Assembly (NCBI GenBank): GCA_030760725.1
Contig: JASWHV010000010.1
Coordinates: 35,531,760 to 35,595,759 of the forward strand
Direction of reading: 5' to 3'
Origin: Neostapfia colusana
Taxonomy: Eukaryota > Streptophyta > Magnoliopsida > Poales > Poaceae
Length of the DNA stretch: 64,000 bases
Below are positions 1-11,176 of the stretch, in pieces (the stretch's first letter is position 1; every line of letters begins with the position of its first letter). A model generated the notes under the pieces. That model saw nothing but the letters and a program-made list of their open reading frames with translations. It made no database searches and was not told where the DNA came from. The translations under genes and the position numbers were made by a program.

Positions 1-3000
1 AGCAACACTCGCCCACGTCTGATGCAGCAACCTGCAGGGCAGACGAACCGTGCTGCGGTACCCTCCTCAGCACCAAGAGGGTACAACCCGAACTACAGGC
101 CTCCCGCAGCACCAGCACAGCCACAACGTCAGTTCGTACAGCAGCCTCGCCCTACATATCAACCTCGACCAGCAGTGCAAGGATCCTCAAACCAACCCTA
201 AGACAACAAAGGCCCGGCACCTAAGGTTGGGGTGCAATGTTTTAGCTGTGGTGAAGTAGGGCACTACGCCCATAAGTGCCCAAGGAAGAAGCCCACACAG
301 CCACAACAGCAGAATGTAATGAGAGGACGGGTGAACCAAGTCACTATGGAGGAAGCACAAGAGGCACACGACGTGGTAGTTGGTAAGTTTCCTGCCAATT
401 TACACATTGCAACCCTGCTGTTTGATTCTGGTGCTACCCACACGTTCATTGCTCAAGGGTTTGTTAAGAAGCATGACCTAGCAACAACACAAATGAACCA
501 TATGCTAGCTGTAAACTCTCCAGGTGGAGAAATAAGGACAAGACAAGTGTGTCCCAAAGTGAACCTAGACATTAATGGGGTAGTATTTACTGCTAACCTC
601 ATAGTGATAGATTCACAAGGGATAGATATTATTTTGGGTATGGATTGGTTGACCAAACATAAAGGAATCATCCATTGTTCGACCAGAACGGTGGAACTAA
701 CTCACCCTAGTGGCACAAGAGTAAAGTTCATAACAATACATTAGCCTAGGAGGGACATTAAATTGAATCAAGTTGAGGTGAAAATGGAGGAGATCAGGAC
801 CATCAGGGAATATCCAGATGTTTTTTCGGAGGATTTGCTAGGTATGCCTCCCGATCGTGAAGTGGAATTCGCAATTGAGCTAGTACCTGGAACAGCCCCG
901 ATATACAAGAGACCTTATCGGATGGACTTCAAGCAGCTGGGAGAACTCAAGGATCATTTAAGAGAATTGACGGAGAAGGGGTATATTCGTCCTAGTTCCT
1001 CACCATGGGGAGCTCCGGTGATATTTGTGCCCAAGAAGGACGGAACCCAAAGGTTATGCGTGGATTACCGTGCCTTGAATGAGGTAACCATCAAGAACAA
1101 GTACCCATTACCCCGCATTGAAGACTTGTTTGATCAGTTGAGGGGAGCTTGTGTGTTCTCGAAAATTGATCTCAGGTCGGGATACCACCAACTCAAGATA
1201 AGGCAATCTGATATTCCTAAGACAACTTTCGTATCTCGGTACGGACTGTATGAATACACTGTCATGCCTTTCGGGCTAACTAATGCCCCGGCATATTTCA
1301 TGTATCTCATGAACAAGGTATTCATGGAATATCTGGACAAATTTGTGGTGGTTTTCATAGATGACATTCTCGTCTTCTCCAAGGATGAAGAAGAACGTGA
1401 GAAACATCTAAGGTTGGTGTTGCAGAGGCTGAGAGAACACGAACTATATGCCAAGTTGAGCAAGTGTGAGTTTTGGCTAAAGAGAGTTCCCTTCTTAGGA
1501 CATATAATCTTGGAGGGAGGAATCTCCGTAGATCCCACCAAAATCGAGGATATACAGAAGTGGAAGACCCCTGAAAATGTCGGGGAAGTTTGAAGCTTCT
1601 TGGGATTGGCTGGATACTATCGACGGTTTATTGAGAGATTCTCTAAGATCTCGAGACCGCTCACCAAACTGTTGGAGAAGGGAATCACATTCACATGGAC
1701 GCTGCAGTGCGAGACGAGTTTTCAGGAGTTAAAGAAAAGATTGACAACAGCCCCAGTGCTAGTTATGCCAGATATGCAGAAGAACTTTACGGTGTACTGC
1801 GATGCCTCTGGAAACGGGTTGGGATGTGTTCTCATGCAAGAAGGGCATGTCGTGGCTTATGCATCCCGGCAGCTTTGGAAGCACGAGAAGAACTATCCTA
1901 CACATGACCTAGAACTAGCCGCAGTGGTACACGCGTTGAAAATTTGGCGGCACTACTTAATGGGGAAGAGGACAGAGATATATACGGATCATAAGAGTTT
2001 GAAGTACATTTTCACAAAGCCAGATCTCAACCTCAGACAAAGGAGATGGTTAGAGCTAATCAATGACTTTGATGTGGGCATCAACTATCATCCTGGGAAA
2101 GCAAACGTCGTGGCTGATGCTTTAAGTCGGAAAGTGCAGGTCAATAAGTTGAGCTTGAAGGACATGCCTGCAGAATTGAAGGACGAGGTTATAAGGCTCA
2201 ATCTATGCCTTGTGAATAGTGGTGAAGCCATCGCCATGGAAGTGGACTCCACACTGGAGCGAGACATCCGCGAAGGTCAAAAGAAAGACGAGAAGATACA
2301 AGAGATCAGACAACTTATCAAGGAAAATAAAGCTCCTGGTTTTAGAGAGGATGAACAAGGAACGGTGTGGCACGGGAAAAGAATCTGTGTGCCAAAAGTA
2401 AAGGAGATCCGTGGATTGATTTTGAAGGAGGCTCATGATTCTGACTATTCCATTCATCCTGGGAGTACGAAGATGTACCAGGACCTCAAGAGCAGGTATT
2501 GGTGGTATGGCATGAAGCGAGATGTCGCGGAACATGTTGCCCTATGTGACACACGTCAGTTGGTGAAAGCAGAACATCAACGACCCACGGGATTATTGCA
2601 ACCACTCAAAGTGCCTGAATGGAAATGGGAAGAAATTGGTATGGATTTCATAGTAGGACTGCCAAGGACCCAATCAGGATATGATTCGATATGGGTCATC
2701 ATTGACAGGCTAACCAAGGTAGCTCAATTCATTCCCATGAAAGAAAGCTACAGCGGATCCAAATTGGCAGAGTTGTACATGTCAAGGATCGTATGTTACC
2801 ATGGAGTGCCAAAGAAGATTGTGTCGGATCGAGGGACACAGTTCATCTCAAGGTTCTGGCAGAAGTTGCACAAAACCATGGGAACCCATCTGAACTTTAG
2901 TTCTGCCTATCATCCCCAAACTGATGGGCAGACGGAAAGAACCAATCAGATTCTTGAGGATATGCTAAGAGCGTGTGCACTCAAAAACAATCGGAGTTGG

Positions 3001-3681
3001 GATAAGAACTTACCGTATGCGGAGTTTTCCTATAACAACAGCTACCAAGATAGTATGAAGATGTCACCGTTTAAAGCCTTGTACGGGAGGAAGTGCAGAA
3101 CTCCCCTATTTTGGAACCAAACGGGGGAAAGTAAAGTGTTTGGTCCAGAAGTACTACAAGAAGCCGAGGCGAAGGTGAGGGAAATTCGCAACAATTTGAG
3201 GATAGCACAAACACGCCAAAAGAGCTATGCCGATGTACGAAGAAGAGAGCTCGTTTTCAATGTGGGAGACTATGTCTATCTCAAGGTGTCCCCTATCAGA
3301 GGACTTCGTCGGTTTAAGGTGAAAGGGAAGTTGTCACCTCGATACATCGGACCCTTTCAAGTTCTGGAAAGGAAAGGCGAAGTGGCGTATCAACTAGAGT
3401 TACCGGCTCGTCTATCGGATGTGCACGATGTGTTCCATGTGTCACAACTCAAGAAATGCCTGAGAACGCCTGAAGAGGTGTTACCCATGAATGAAGTGGA
3501 CGTAGCTGAGGATTTGTCTTATGTCGAGCAACCATACAAGATTTTGGAGACAATGGAACGCCTCACCAGAAATAAAAGAATCCGGATGTGCAAGGTGCAA
3601 TGGAAGCGTCACACAGAAGAAGAAGCCGCCTGGGAACGGGAAGATGAACTCAAGGCACAATTTCCGGAATTGTTTTCTTAG
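1..3681 (+). pseudogene. gag-pol: Gy1 gag-pol polyprotein with three in-frame stops
   Basis: One reading frame runs from base 1 to the stop at 3679-3681. It holds the end of gag with a CCHC zinc knuckle (238-279), a protease with the DSG triad (from 424), RT with the FIDD active site (about 1355-1365), RNase H with TDHKS (about 1984), integrase with HHCC finger (about 2434-2556), DDE core (SDRG about 2825; TDGQTER about 2922) and a chromodomain-like tail (about 3500-3660). The frame is broken only by stops at 199 (TAA), 742 (TAG) and 1591 (TGA); all three fit C-to-T changes (CAA, CAG, CGA). The last cysteine of the integrase finger is replaced by arginine (CDTR). The element is therefore not autonomous. 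Family placement rests on motif recognition. Confidence 0.92.
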
Positions 3682-3710
3682 AACCACCATTCTCGAGGAC
3701 GAGATTTCTT

Positions 3711-3726
3711 TTAAGGGGGGTAGAGC
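3711..3726 (+). other. Gy1 polypurine tract
   Basis: TTAAGGGGGGTAGAGC lies directly before the LTR start TGTAACACCC. This is the expected plus-strand primer site. Confidence 0.85.
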
Positions 3727-4111
3727 TGTAACACCCAAAAATCTTGTTAAGAGGGGAATTTAAAAAATTTTGGACGTGTTGCATGTTTTGCAACAATTTA
3801 AATTCAACTTGGAATTCAATTTAAACACAAAACAGAAAAGAAATAGAAAAAGAAAAAAAGAAAACAGAAAAAACAGGCCAGTGGGCCGAAACCCACCAGC
3901 CGGCCCACCTTGCTCCGCGCCAGCCCGCAGCCGCGCGCCCGCGCTCTCTCTCTCAGACAGGTGGGACCCACCTGTCATCCCTAACCCCCGATCGTCCGAA
4001 ACTCGGACTGTTCACCCGCGCGCGCGCGATCGCAACTGACAGGATTTCCGGCCGAATTATGGTTCCGGAGGACTCCCACTCGATCTAAACAAACCCACCG
4101 CTCTCCCCCGT

Positions 4112-4120
4112 CTATAAAAA
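4112..4120 (+). promoter_or_regulatory. TATA box of the Gy1 LTR
   Basis: CTATAAAAA about 385 bp into the LTR, in a GC-rich context typical of plant core promoters. It would make U3 about 0.4 kb long. Confidence 0.65.
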
Positions 4121-5671
4121 CCCCGGCCTTGTCCTGTTTTTCCCACGCGATCCGCCGATTTTACTCCGGTGAAAACCCGAGCACCTCCGGTGAATTTTGG
4201 CCGATCTACGCTCGGAAATTCCGATCTAACTTGCTGGTCTTGATCCACCGCCTCCGGGGAACCTCACAGGTGCAGAGAACGCGGTGGTTTACAGTTCAAA
4301 CACAGCGCCGACGAGCCTCGCCGTGAATTCACCTCGGACCTCGTCGCCGACCGCCTTCCAGGACCTCCGAGCTCAAGAAAACCCCCGATGTGAGATCCCC
4401 GACCTCCCCTCCACCGATCTATTCCATAAAATCACAGTTCTAGGAAGAATTCCCGAAGATCCGAAACTCTCCGGCGAGATCGCCGCCTCCCGTCGCCGTG
4501 CGCCGCCGGGCAACGCCGCCCGCGCTCGACCAGAGCGATGTTGCCGCTTGTGCGCCGTCTATTTTAAATCGCACGGTAGACTTTAAACCCCGCGTACCGG
4601 TTCGACGTTATAATCTCAGCCGTCTGTTTTAAATCGGACGGTCCACGTCAGCCCCGCGTTATAAAGACTGGAAATCTTACGTGCTACCCCCTGGGGTTCT
4701 CGGGAAATAAGAGCTAGCCCCAGAAACTTCTGATCTAGCCCCTCGAACTTCAGAAAATCATGTAAATTCATTTAAAAATCAGTTTTAGCCCCTGGACTTA
4801 ATAAAAATTAGGAAAAACTCCTCTGTTATGTGTAGCTAGACCCCTGAAAATTGTTAAAATAATATTATAGACCCTGTAGTGGGGTAAGTTTACCTTTTTA
4901 ACCCTGTTTGATATTAAATTTAAGAAATTGAATATGTGGCTAGTATTTAAAATTTAAAAGTGGGACAAACATATTGTCAAATTTAAATTAAAAACATTCT
5001 CAGTACTTAGAAAACTTTGGAGTGAGATAAAAATAGATTTTTGGCTGAAATGAATCTGTTTAATTTATTATTCATATTTATTAGTTATAGGGACACATTT
5101 TAAGTAAAGAATAGTTCTGAAAATAGGGAAAATAAATGTAAAATAGTTTACATCAGAGGAAAAGGTCAAAAATATATTATTAAATATTTTAGATCAGAAC
5201 CTATTCTGTTTAGATGATGTGTCTTGTTATTTTCATAATAAAGTTCACATTTAGGCATAGGAAATAAATCTGAAAATATTGCAACTAGTAAATGATAAAT
5301 GGAGTTTCTAAAATCCAAAGAATTCAGTTTAGGGTTGGTAGAAATTCTGAAGACACATATGGAGAAGGAAAATACCTTTCATGCATACTTGGTAGCTAAA
5401 AGGTGTAGTAATTGAATATAAGGAATTTATTTAAATTGGAAACTCATATATAAAGTATGCAAGCATAAATGTGAATACAAAAGTAGGAATCATATACACA
5501 TGATTAAAAGTGCATGTAATCCAAAGGTCAACACACATAGAGTAAACACAACACATAGAAGTTGTGAATGGCTTTGTTACATGTGAATATGTGGTTTGTA
5601 TGAAGTGGAAGTGTGAACTATGTCTTATGGATTGTTGTTTTTCTTTTGCTATGTGTGATGGTATGATGTAG

Positions 5672-5740
5672 AACCTGCTCCAGAGCAAGTTCTTCCTTTC
5701 AAAGATCAGGACTACCCATTTCAAGAGCAGCAGGAAGGAG
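5672..5740 (+). other. candidate LTR-embedded exon A (Gy1)
   Basis: A 69-nt open stretch is preceded by an acceptor (GATGTAG) and followed by the GC donor GCAAGT. It starts with two bases of a split codon and ends with one, exactly as in the Gy2, Gy3, Gy4 and Gy5 LTRs. The 22 codons are rich in Gln, Glu and Pro, ending near QEQQEG. No start codon is assigned. Confidence 0.4.
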
Positions 5741-6829
5741 GCAAGTGTCCTTGACCACTTTGATCCTATGCTAGGATGTGTAGCTAGAATTATTTGCATT
5801 GTCAATTGAAATATGAAACCCATGCTAGGAAGTTTCCCTAGAATTGCATTACCTTGTTTCCTTGTAGCTCGGGTTGGGATTTTTTTATCATGTCATTTAT
5901 TATTATGCATATGCTTAGCCATGCTTAGAACGGGATATTTGGGATATGAGATCATCAGTTTATTGTACCATACTCTTGAATGAGATATTGTGAGTTATGT
6001 AGAGGTAGGGATCAAGGCAAGTTGGATTTTTTGGTTGTGTGCTGGGTGCACGAGACTCGGGTTTGTGTTTAGTACTTGCCTAGATCCTAAGGACCGGTTC
6101 ATGGAGCATGTAACCTGGCTTTACCGTGCCAACCACATGCTGAGATGGGGCAGCTTGGCCAATTAATTAGGTGTATCCCCGGCGTGGTATGGGTGTGTTG
6201 GATGGTGCGGGGAGTAGGTGTCAGCTAGACTACCATATGAACCGCAAGGCTCAGGAGGGGGCCACTGCAGCGGGGTTGGAGCCTCTTGTATGCTGTTAGG
6301 GGTGAAACCTCAGTGGGCCCACGCTCGTCGGGAATCCCTTTGTAAAGGCTTCGTAGTGATCTCCTGGCTACACACCTGGGAAGTGTGAATGTGGTTCATA
6401 GCCACTGGCATAATGGAGGTTCTTTCAGTCCACACGGCAACGGGGGATGAAATCACTACATGTGGGTACAGTGGTACAAACTCTGCAGAGTCAAAACTGT
6501 CATGACAACCGTGCTCACTGTCAAGAGCGACTTGGACTTATTCATGATTAGAGGATTGATGGTTTTGGAAGTTGTGGATATTAAGCGGGGAGCTTAACAT
6601 TGGAAATGATGTTATGGTTATGATGATGGGATGGGAGATTTGGACCATTTCACCTATGTAGTAATGTAGGTGCTTAATAAGCTAAGGTGATAGGTATTAA
6701 TTGCGTAGTGCTTTAACCATGAGTTCAACCTCCCCTTGTTCTAGCCATGCATGACATAACTTTCCCACACTTGCTGAGTACCATCGGTACTCAACCTTGC
6801 ATATTTTGTTGGTTTATATTGCTGCTCAG

Positions 6830-6888
6830 GTCAAGATAATGAGGTGGTGTATAATGACCAAGACTTTGGACCCGAAGAAGGTTTCTAG
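6830..6888 (+). other. candidate LTR-embedded exon B (Gy1)
   Basis: Follows the acceptor TGCTGCTCAG. In the phase left by exon A it reads acidic residues (motif VVYNDQDFGPEEGF) to a TAG at 6886-6888. AATAAA follows at 7034-7039. The block CTCAACCTTGCAT just before the acceptor is shared with Gy3. Confidence 0.4.
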
Positions 6889-7033
6889 GTTCATGGAGAC
6901 CCCCGGGCAACGCCTGTGATGGAGCCCTCAAGAATAATATTCCGCTGCTAGTTTATTTACTTGTGATGAACTTATTATTGTCCATCGAGACATTTGCTAT
7001 GTAAGACTTATTTATATTCGACACCAGGCTTAT

Positions 7034-7039
7034 AATAAA
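7034..7039 (+). terminator. AATAAA poly(A) signal of the Gy1 LTR
   Basis: AATAAA 146 nt after the exon B stop and about 100 bp before the LTR end, as expected for the R/U5 boundary of a plant LTR. Confidence 0.55.
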
Positions 7040-7135
7040 TGATGCTTCACTATTTGTCATCACATGTATGCGAAAACGATCCTGGCATACATGTGATATT
7101 CACTTGGTTGTTCTTCGGAAAAACCAGGTGTGACA

Positions 7136-8240
7136 AATATGATGAAAATGAAGATCCAAGCGAAGGCATTTACTTTGGTGATAATAGTCAAGGAAGAGTA
7201 GTTGGTAACGGTAAAATTGCAATTTCATCACAACATACTCTCTCTCATGTTTTACACGTTGACTCCTTGGATTATAACCTTTTGTCCATATCTCAATTAT
7301 GTGACAAGGGTTATAATTGCTTATTCACTAATGAGGGTGTGACCTTCTTTAGAAGGAGTGATAACTCAATTGCATTCAATGGTGTGTTGAAGGGAAAACT
7401 TTATCTAGTTGACTTCAACAAAGATAAAGCCGAACTTGACACATGCTTGATTGCAAAGACCAACATGGGTTGGCTGTGGCATAGACGGCTAGCACATGTT
7501 GGTATGAGGAATCTTCAAAAACTCCTCAAAGGCGATCACATCCGAGGTTTAAAGGATGTTGTTTTTGAGAAAGATAGGCCGTGTAGAGCGTGCCAAGCAG
7601 GGAAGCAAGTAGGAACACCCCATCCCGCGAAGAATGTCATGACTACAACAAGACCGCTTGAGCTCCTCCACATGGATTTATTTGGTCCAATTGCTTACAT
7701 AAGCATTGGCGGTAACAAATACAGTCTAGTTATTGTTGATGATTTTTCACGCTTCACGTGAGTTTTCTTTTTGCATGATAAGACAGAAACTTAAGGAACC
7801 CTCAAGTAGTTCATCAAGCGTGCCCAAAATGAATTCTCATTGAAGATCAAGAACATACGAAGTGACAATTGGGCAAAATTAAAGAACACCCAAGTTGAGG
7901 AGTATCTAGATGAAGAAGGAATAAAGCACGAATTTTCAGCACCATATACTCCTCAACAAAACGGAGTAGCCGAAAGGAAGAACAGAACTCTCATGAGATG
8001 ACGAGTACAATGCTCGATGAATACAAGACTTCGGACAGGTTTTGGGCTGAAGCGGTTAACACCACTTGTCACGCCATAAACCGACTATATCTTCATCGGT
8101 TACTCAAGAAAACTTCATATGAACTACTCATGGGTAAAAAGCCGAACATTTCATATTTTCGAGTTTTTGGTTCAAAATGTTATATTTTAAATAAGGAGAA
8201 AACAGCTTCGAAGTTTGCTTTGAAGTCCGATGAAGGTTTC
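7136..8240 (+). pseudogene. Cp0: Ty1/copia (SIRE/Maximus-like) pol remnant, GAG-pre-integrase and integrase core
   Basis: Conceptual translation shows a GAG-pre-integrase domain (WHRRLAHVGM and the CRACQAGK zinc-binding end, about 7480-7610), then integrase core motifs (HMDLFGP, IVDDFSRF, PYTPQQNGVAERKNRT) and the downstream FRVFGSKCY stretch. The frame is broken by stops at about 7759 (TGG to TGA), 7793 and 7807 and by a shift near 7998. The fragment is bounded on both sides by younger gypsy insertions, so the rest of this oldest element lies outside the window. RT and RNase H would be expected to the right of Gy2. Confidence 0.85.
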
Positions 8241-8535
8241 TGTGACGCCCTGGATTCCGGGAATCGGAACCTGGACTGATGCGTATTTGTGCCCAGGATG
8301 TTCATCACACATACACATATAATCCGCAAACTGAATTTCAGAATAATACCACAAATAACAGGGTTTATTACAATGTCTCATGAGTCTTATCTTAGCAGCG
8401 GAAGTCTTATTCTAGCAGCGGAAATCTTTGTTCGAGCAGCCGAAGTCTTGTAAACTATTGCGGAAGAAACTAAGCAGCAGCAGCGGCTCCATCTCTACTC
8501 CATCCCCAAAGGCAAGTTGACGGTGGATGACACTC

Positions 8536-8570
8536 CTAGTACTCCACGTGGTCTTCATAGTACTCCTCTC
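8536..8570 (-). other. candidate LTR-embedded exon B (Gy2 3' LTR)
   Basis: On the minus strand the acceptor CAGCAACAG is followed by a phase-matched frame reading GEEYYEDHVEY and TAG (8536-8538). The YYED core is shared with Gy3 and Gy4. Cp1 inserted 6-11 bp upstream of this exon, separating it from its exon A at 30410-30490. Confidence 0.42.
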
Positions 8571-8576
8571 CTGTTG

Positions 8577-8581
8577 CTGAT
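8577..8581. repeat. Cp1 target site duplication, left copy (CTGAT)
   Basis: CTGAT directly precedes the Cp1 end TGTAGGATCG and recurs at 29139-29143 after the other Cp1 end. Confidence 0.93.
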
Positions 8582-10194
8582 TGTAGGATCGAAGAGCACG
8601 TGAAAAGCTACCAGAGGGGGGGTGAATGGTAGATTAAAACTTTTCGCAGCAGAAATAACAAAAACCCCTCAGCAAAAAATCAATCGGTTAAAGAAACCAT
8701 GTGTGCAAGTGTTTTCAAACCTGTTCAGCCGTGACAAATCAAGTAGAGAGGTAGAGAATCAAGTCACGGCTCTAATGCAACAAGAATCACTTGAAAACAC
8801 GAAGTAAAACTTGAGATACGATCAAAACATTAAACGAAGATCAATCTGTTCTACCCGATATAAAACAGATCTGCAATGCTGCAAAGAAACACGTGTATCT
8901 CAGAAACTACAGATCCGAAGCTCGTGAAAATATCACAGATGATATATAATTGAGTTGTGAAGACAACCCAAAAAGAATCACATCAATCGGATCTGTAAAA
9001 CTCGAGTTATGAACGAAACACCAAAGCAACGTCGGTCTGTCCAGAAACTCGGCGAGAAAGACTTGACGAAAAACAAGTCGGACGAACAAGGCACAAAAGC
9101 TCCTCGAAACTATGAACTTTATTCAATAGAAACACAAGAGGAACAGCCCAAAGTTCTCTACCCATGAGAGCTTTGGCCTCCCTTGCTTTTATAGCCAGCC
9201 CTCAGGCTAAACAATCCAATCTAGGACTCCTACTCCTAATTGGACTCCTATCCTAACTTACCATAACTGCTCATGACTCTGCTATTCGCAGATAGAAGCA
9301 ATTGTGAGACTTCCAAACACCTTAGGAACGTCCTAAACATTCCTAAAACAACTCAACTTAGTGCCTAGCACGAAATCCTATCATAACCAACTCAAATCTT
9401 CCATATTTGAGCCATATCCGACTCAGCCTCAGCCTGAGTACGCAATCCAGCCGGTTGGACCTTTCCGACCAATTCTTTACGTCCACTTCTATTCATCATG
9501 CCTTGGAACAATGTTGCCACGTCCATGCACTCCTTGCACACGTGCAAACACCTTCCAACGACGTACACGCAACCTTCATATGCACTGCCCTTGATCCAAA
9601 CATGCTGCGCGACCTCCCGATCAACTCAACCACAGCTCCTCCCGAACTTGGTTGTTGGAACCTCATCTTCTCCCTGATACTAGTCCAAGGATCCCGTCAC
9701 CAGCCATGTCTTGAACTCAAGCAACACCTACACATGAATAAACAACCAATTCTTTCGAGCACAAGTCCTCGACTTGACTCACGTTAGTTCGAAAACCACA
9801 ACACCTTACATGAGCACGTCACATAAGCATGTTGCAAACCATATCAAATGATAACAGCCATAACCACCAAAACACACCGAAAACTTAGCAAATTAATACT
9901 AAGCAAACCTTCCCATAAAGCAAGTTTGAAACATTGCGAGTTAAAAGCAAAAACAAGACGCTGCAGTTCTACGAGTTGAACTTCACGGGAGCTCCCTAAA
10001 AACAAGCTCCGGACCTCACAGAAGCTCTCCGGACTTTGCAGGTGCTCTCCGGACCTTGCCAACACTTGGCGGACCTAACAAAGAACTTGTCGGACCTTGC
10101 CACAGAAGAATGTTTTGGCAATATTCAAAACTTTGAATGTTAATGCTAACTTTTATCCTAATTGCCAATGTATTCAGCACACATAGATCTCACA
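8582..10194 (-). repeat. Cp1 3' LTR (1613 bp)
   Basis: In plus orientation it begins TGTAGGATCG and ends ATCTCACA. The second copy is 16690-17365 plus 28206-29138. Differences include a 15-bp gap near 17345. A minus-strand TATA (CTATAAAAG) is at 9186-9194, and a tandem array of a CGGACC-containing 20-bp unit lies near the U3 start (about 10003-10101). Confidence 0.93.
9186..9194 (-). promoter_or_regulatory. TATA box of the Cp1 LTR
   Basis: CTATAAAAG on the minus strand about 1.0 kb into the LTR; the other LTR has it at 17293-17301. Confidence 0.6.
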
Positions 10195-11176
10195 ATCTCC
10201 CCCTTGATGAATGCATTGGCAACACCAATTAAAATCCGAACATTGGCTTATGAAAAGTTTTGAAAAGCTTTGAAAACTCATTTCTCCCTCTTTATTAATT
10301 TCTCCCCATTTTTTAAAAACAGAGAAGGAAGAAAGTGTATAACATATGCAAAGTGTAAAAAAATCTCTCCTTATACATATTTCTCCCCCTTTGATAATGT
10401 ATTCAGCAAGGTTCAAAAGAGAAATTTTTAAATGTTATGAGCATATTATAACATATACATACAAAACAAAGCTCATCCAAGTCATACTATCAGGTTACTT
10501 ACACTATCACATCAATGAGATACATAAAGTAGTGTAAGCCATGCTAGAGATCAAATGTATTTTTCAGTTTAAGCAAGTCATGATCTCCCTTACTCAACTA
10601 TTTCAAAACCTGAAAACATGACACTTGTTGCTGCATTTTTATTATTCATAATCATTTAAGGCACAAAGTTGATGACATGATATTTGCAAGAGATTATATG
10701 CCGCATCAGCCTTATTCTAACCAACCAAGCCAAGCCTATGTCATTTGCAATCAGAAGCTTAAGTACATGGTTTTAGTCATACACAATTCCTTCCAAGTTC
10801 ATATCTTAGTGCAATGATAAGCAATCTCAAAAGAAGAAGTGCGATGCATGCATATTCTCTTGATCTTTCTCAATTTTTTATTTGAAAACTCAACATGTGA
10901 GCTGATCACTTGATTAATTTTTTATGATTAAAAGCGCTTGTGAGCACGCAACAAGTTCAAAACAGCAAGAAAGTTCGATCATGACCAGATTTAGTGTAAG
11001 TAATTATTCCAATTACTAGTCATGGCAAAAACTACAAAATGTATAACATGAGTAATGTAGTAAGAACTTTCAGCCTGTAAAAGGAATCACAAAGTCATAT
11101 ATGTATGAAATACTATGCTCATATTATTTTAGTTTCAGATTCACACATAGACTTTCAAGGTTTCAAAAATTCCCCC
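10195..11176 (-). other. Cp1 polypurine tract and 3' untranslated region
   Basis: On the minus strand the pol stop is followed by about 980 nt without coding similarity that I can see. It ends in AAGGGGGAGATTG immediately before the LTR (10195-10207), the polypurine tract. Confidence 0.75.

Larger units (their letters stand above)
1..7135 (+). mobile_element. Gy1: Ty3/gypsy (Tekay/Del-like) element, 5' part outside the window
   Basis: Polyprotein remnant (1-3681), polypurine tract (3713-3720) and a complete 3' LTR (3727-7135) follow each other in the order expected for Ty3/gypsy elements: zinc knuckle, protease, RT, RNase H, integrase. The 5' LTR and most of gag are left of the window. The right end abuts copia integrase sequence, so this element inserted into copia remnant Cp0; the right copy of the target duplication should be 7136-7140 (AATAT), its left partner is outside. 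Confidence 0.93.
3727..7135 (+). repeat. Gy1 3' LTR (3409 bp)
   Basis: Begins TGTAACACCC after the polypurine tract and ends GGTGTGACA, after which copia coding sequence starts. A GC-rich stretch (about 3890-4660) surrounds a TATA box. The second half (about 6090-6560) aligns with the same part of the Gy3 LTR although the rest does not. It contains the two candidate exons and an AATAAA signal listed separately. No 5' LTR partner is in the window. Confidence 0.9.
8241..8581 (-). repeat. Gy2 3' LTR, U5-side segment
   Basis: Starts TGTGACGCCCTGGATTCCGG, nearly the same as the Gy2 5' LTR end at 62635. Contains short repeats of an AGCAGCGGAAGTCTTATTCT-like unit (about 8391-8460), AATAAA on the minus strand (8364-8369) and candidate exon B (8536-8570). 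Continues at 29144 after Cp1. Confidence 0.9.
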
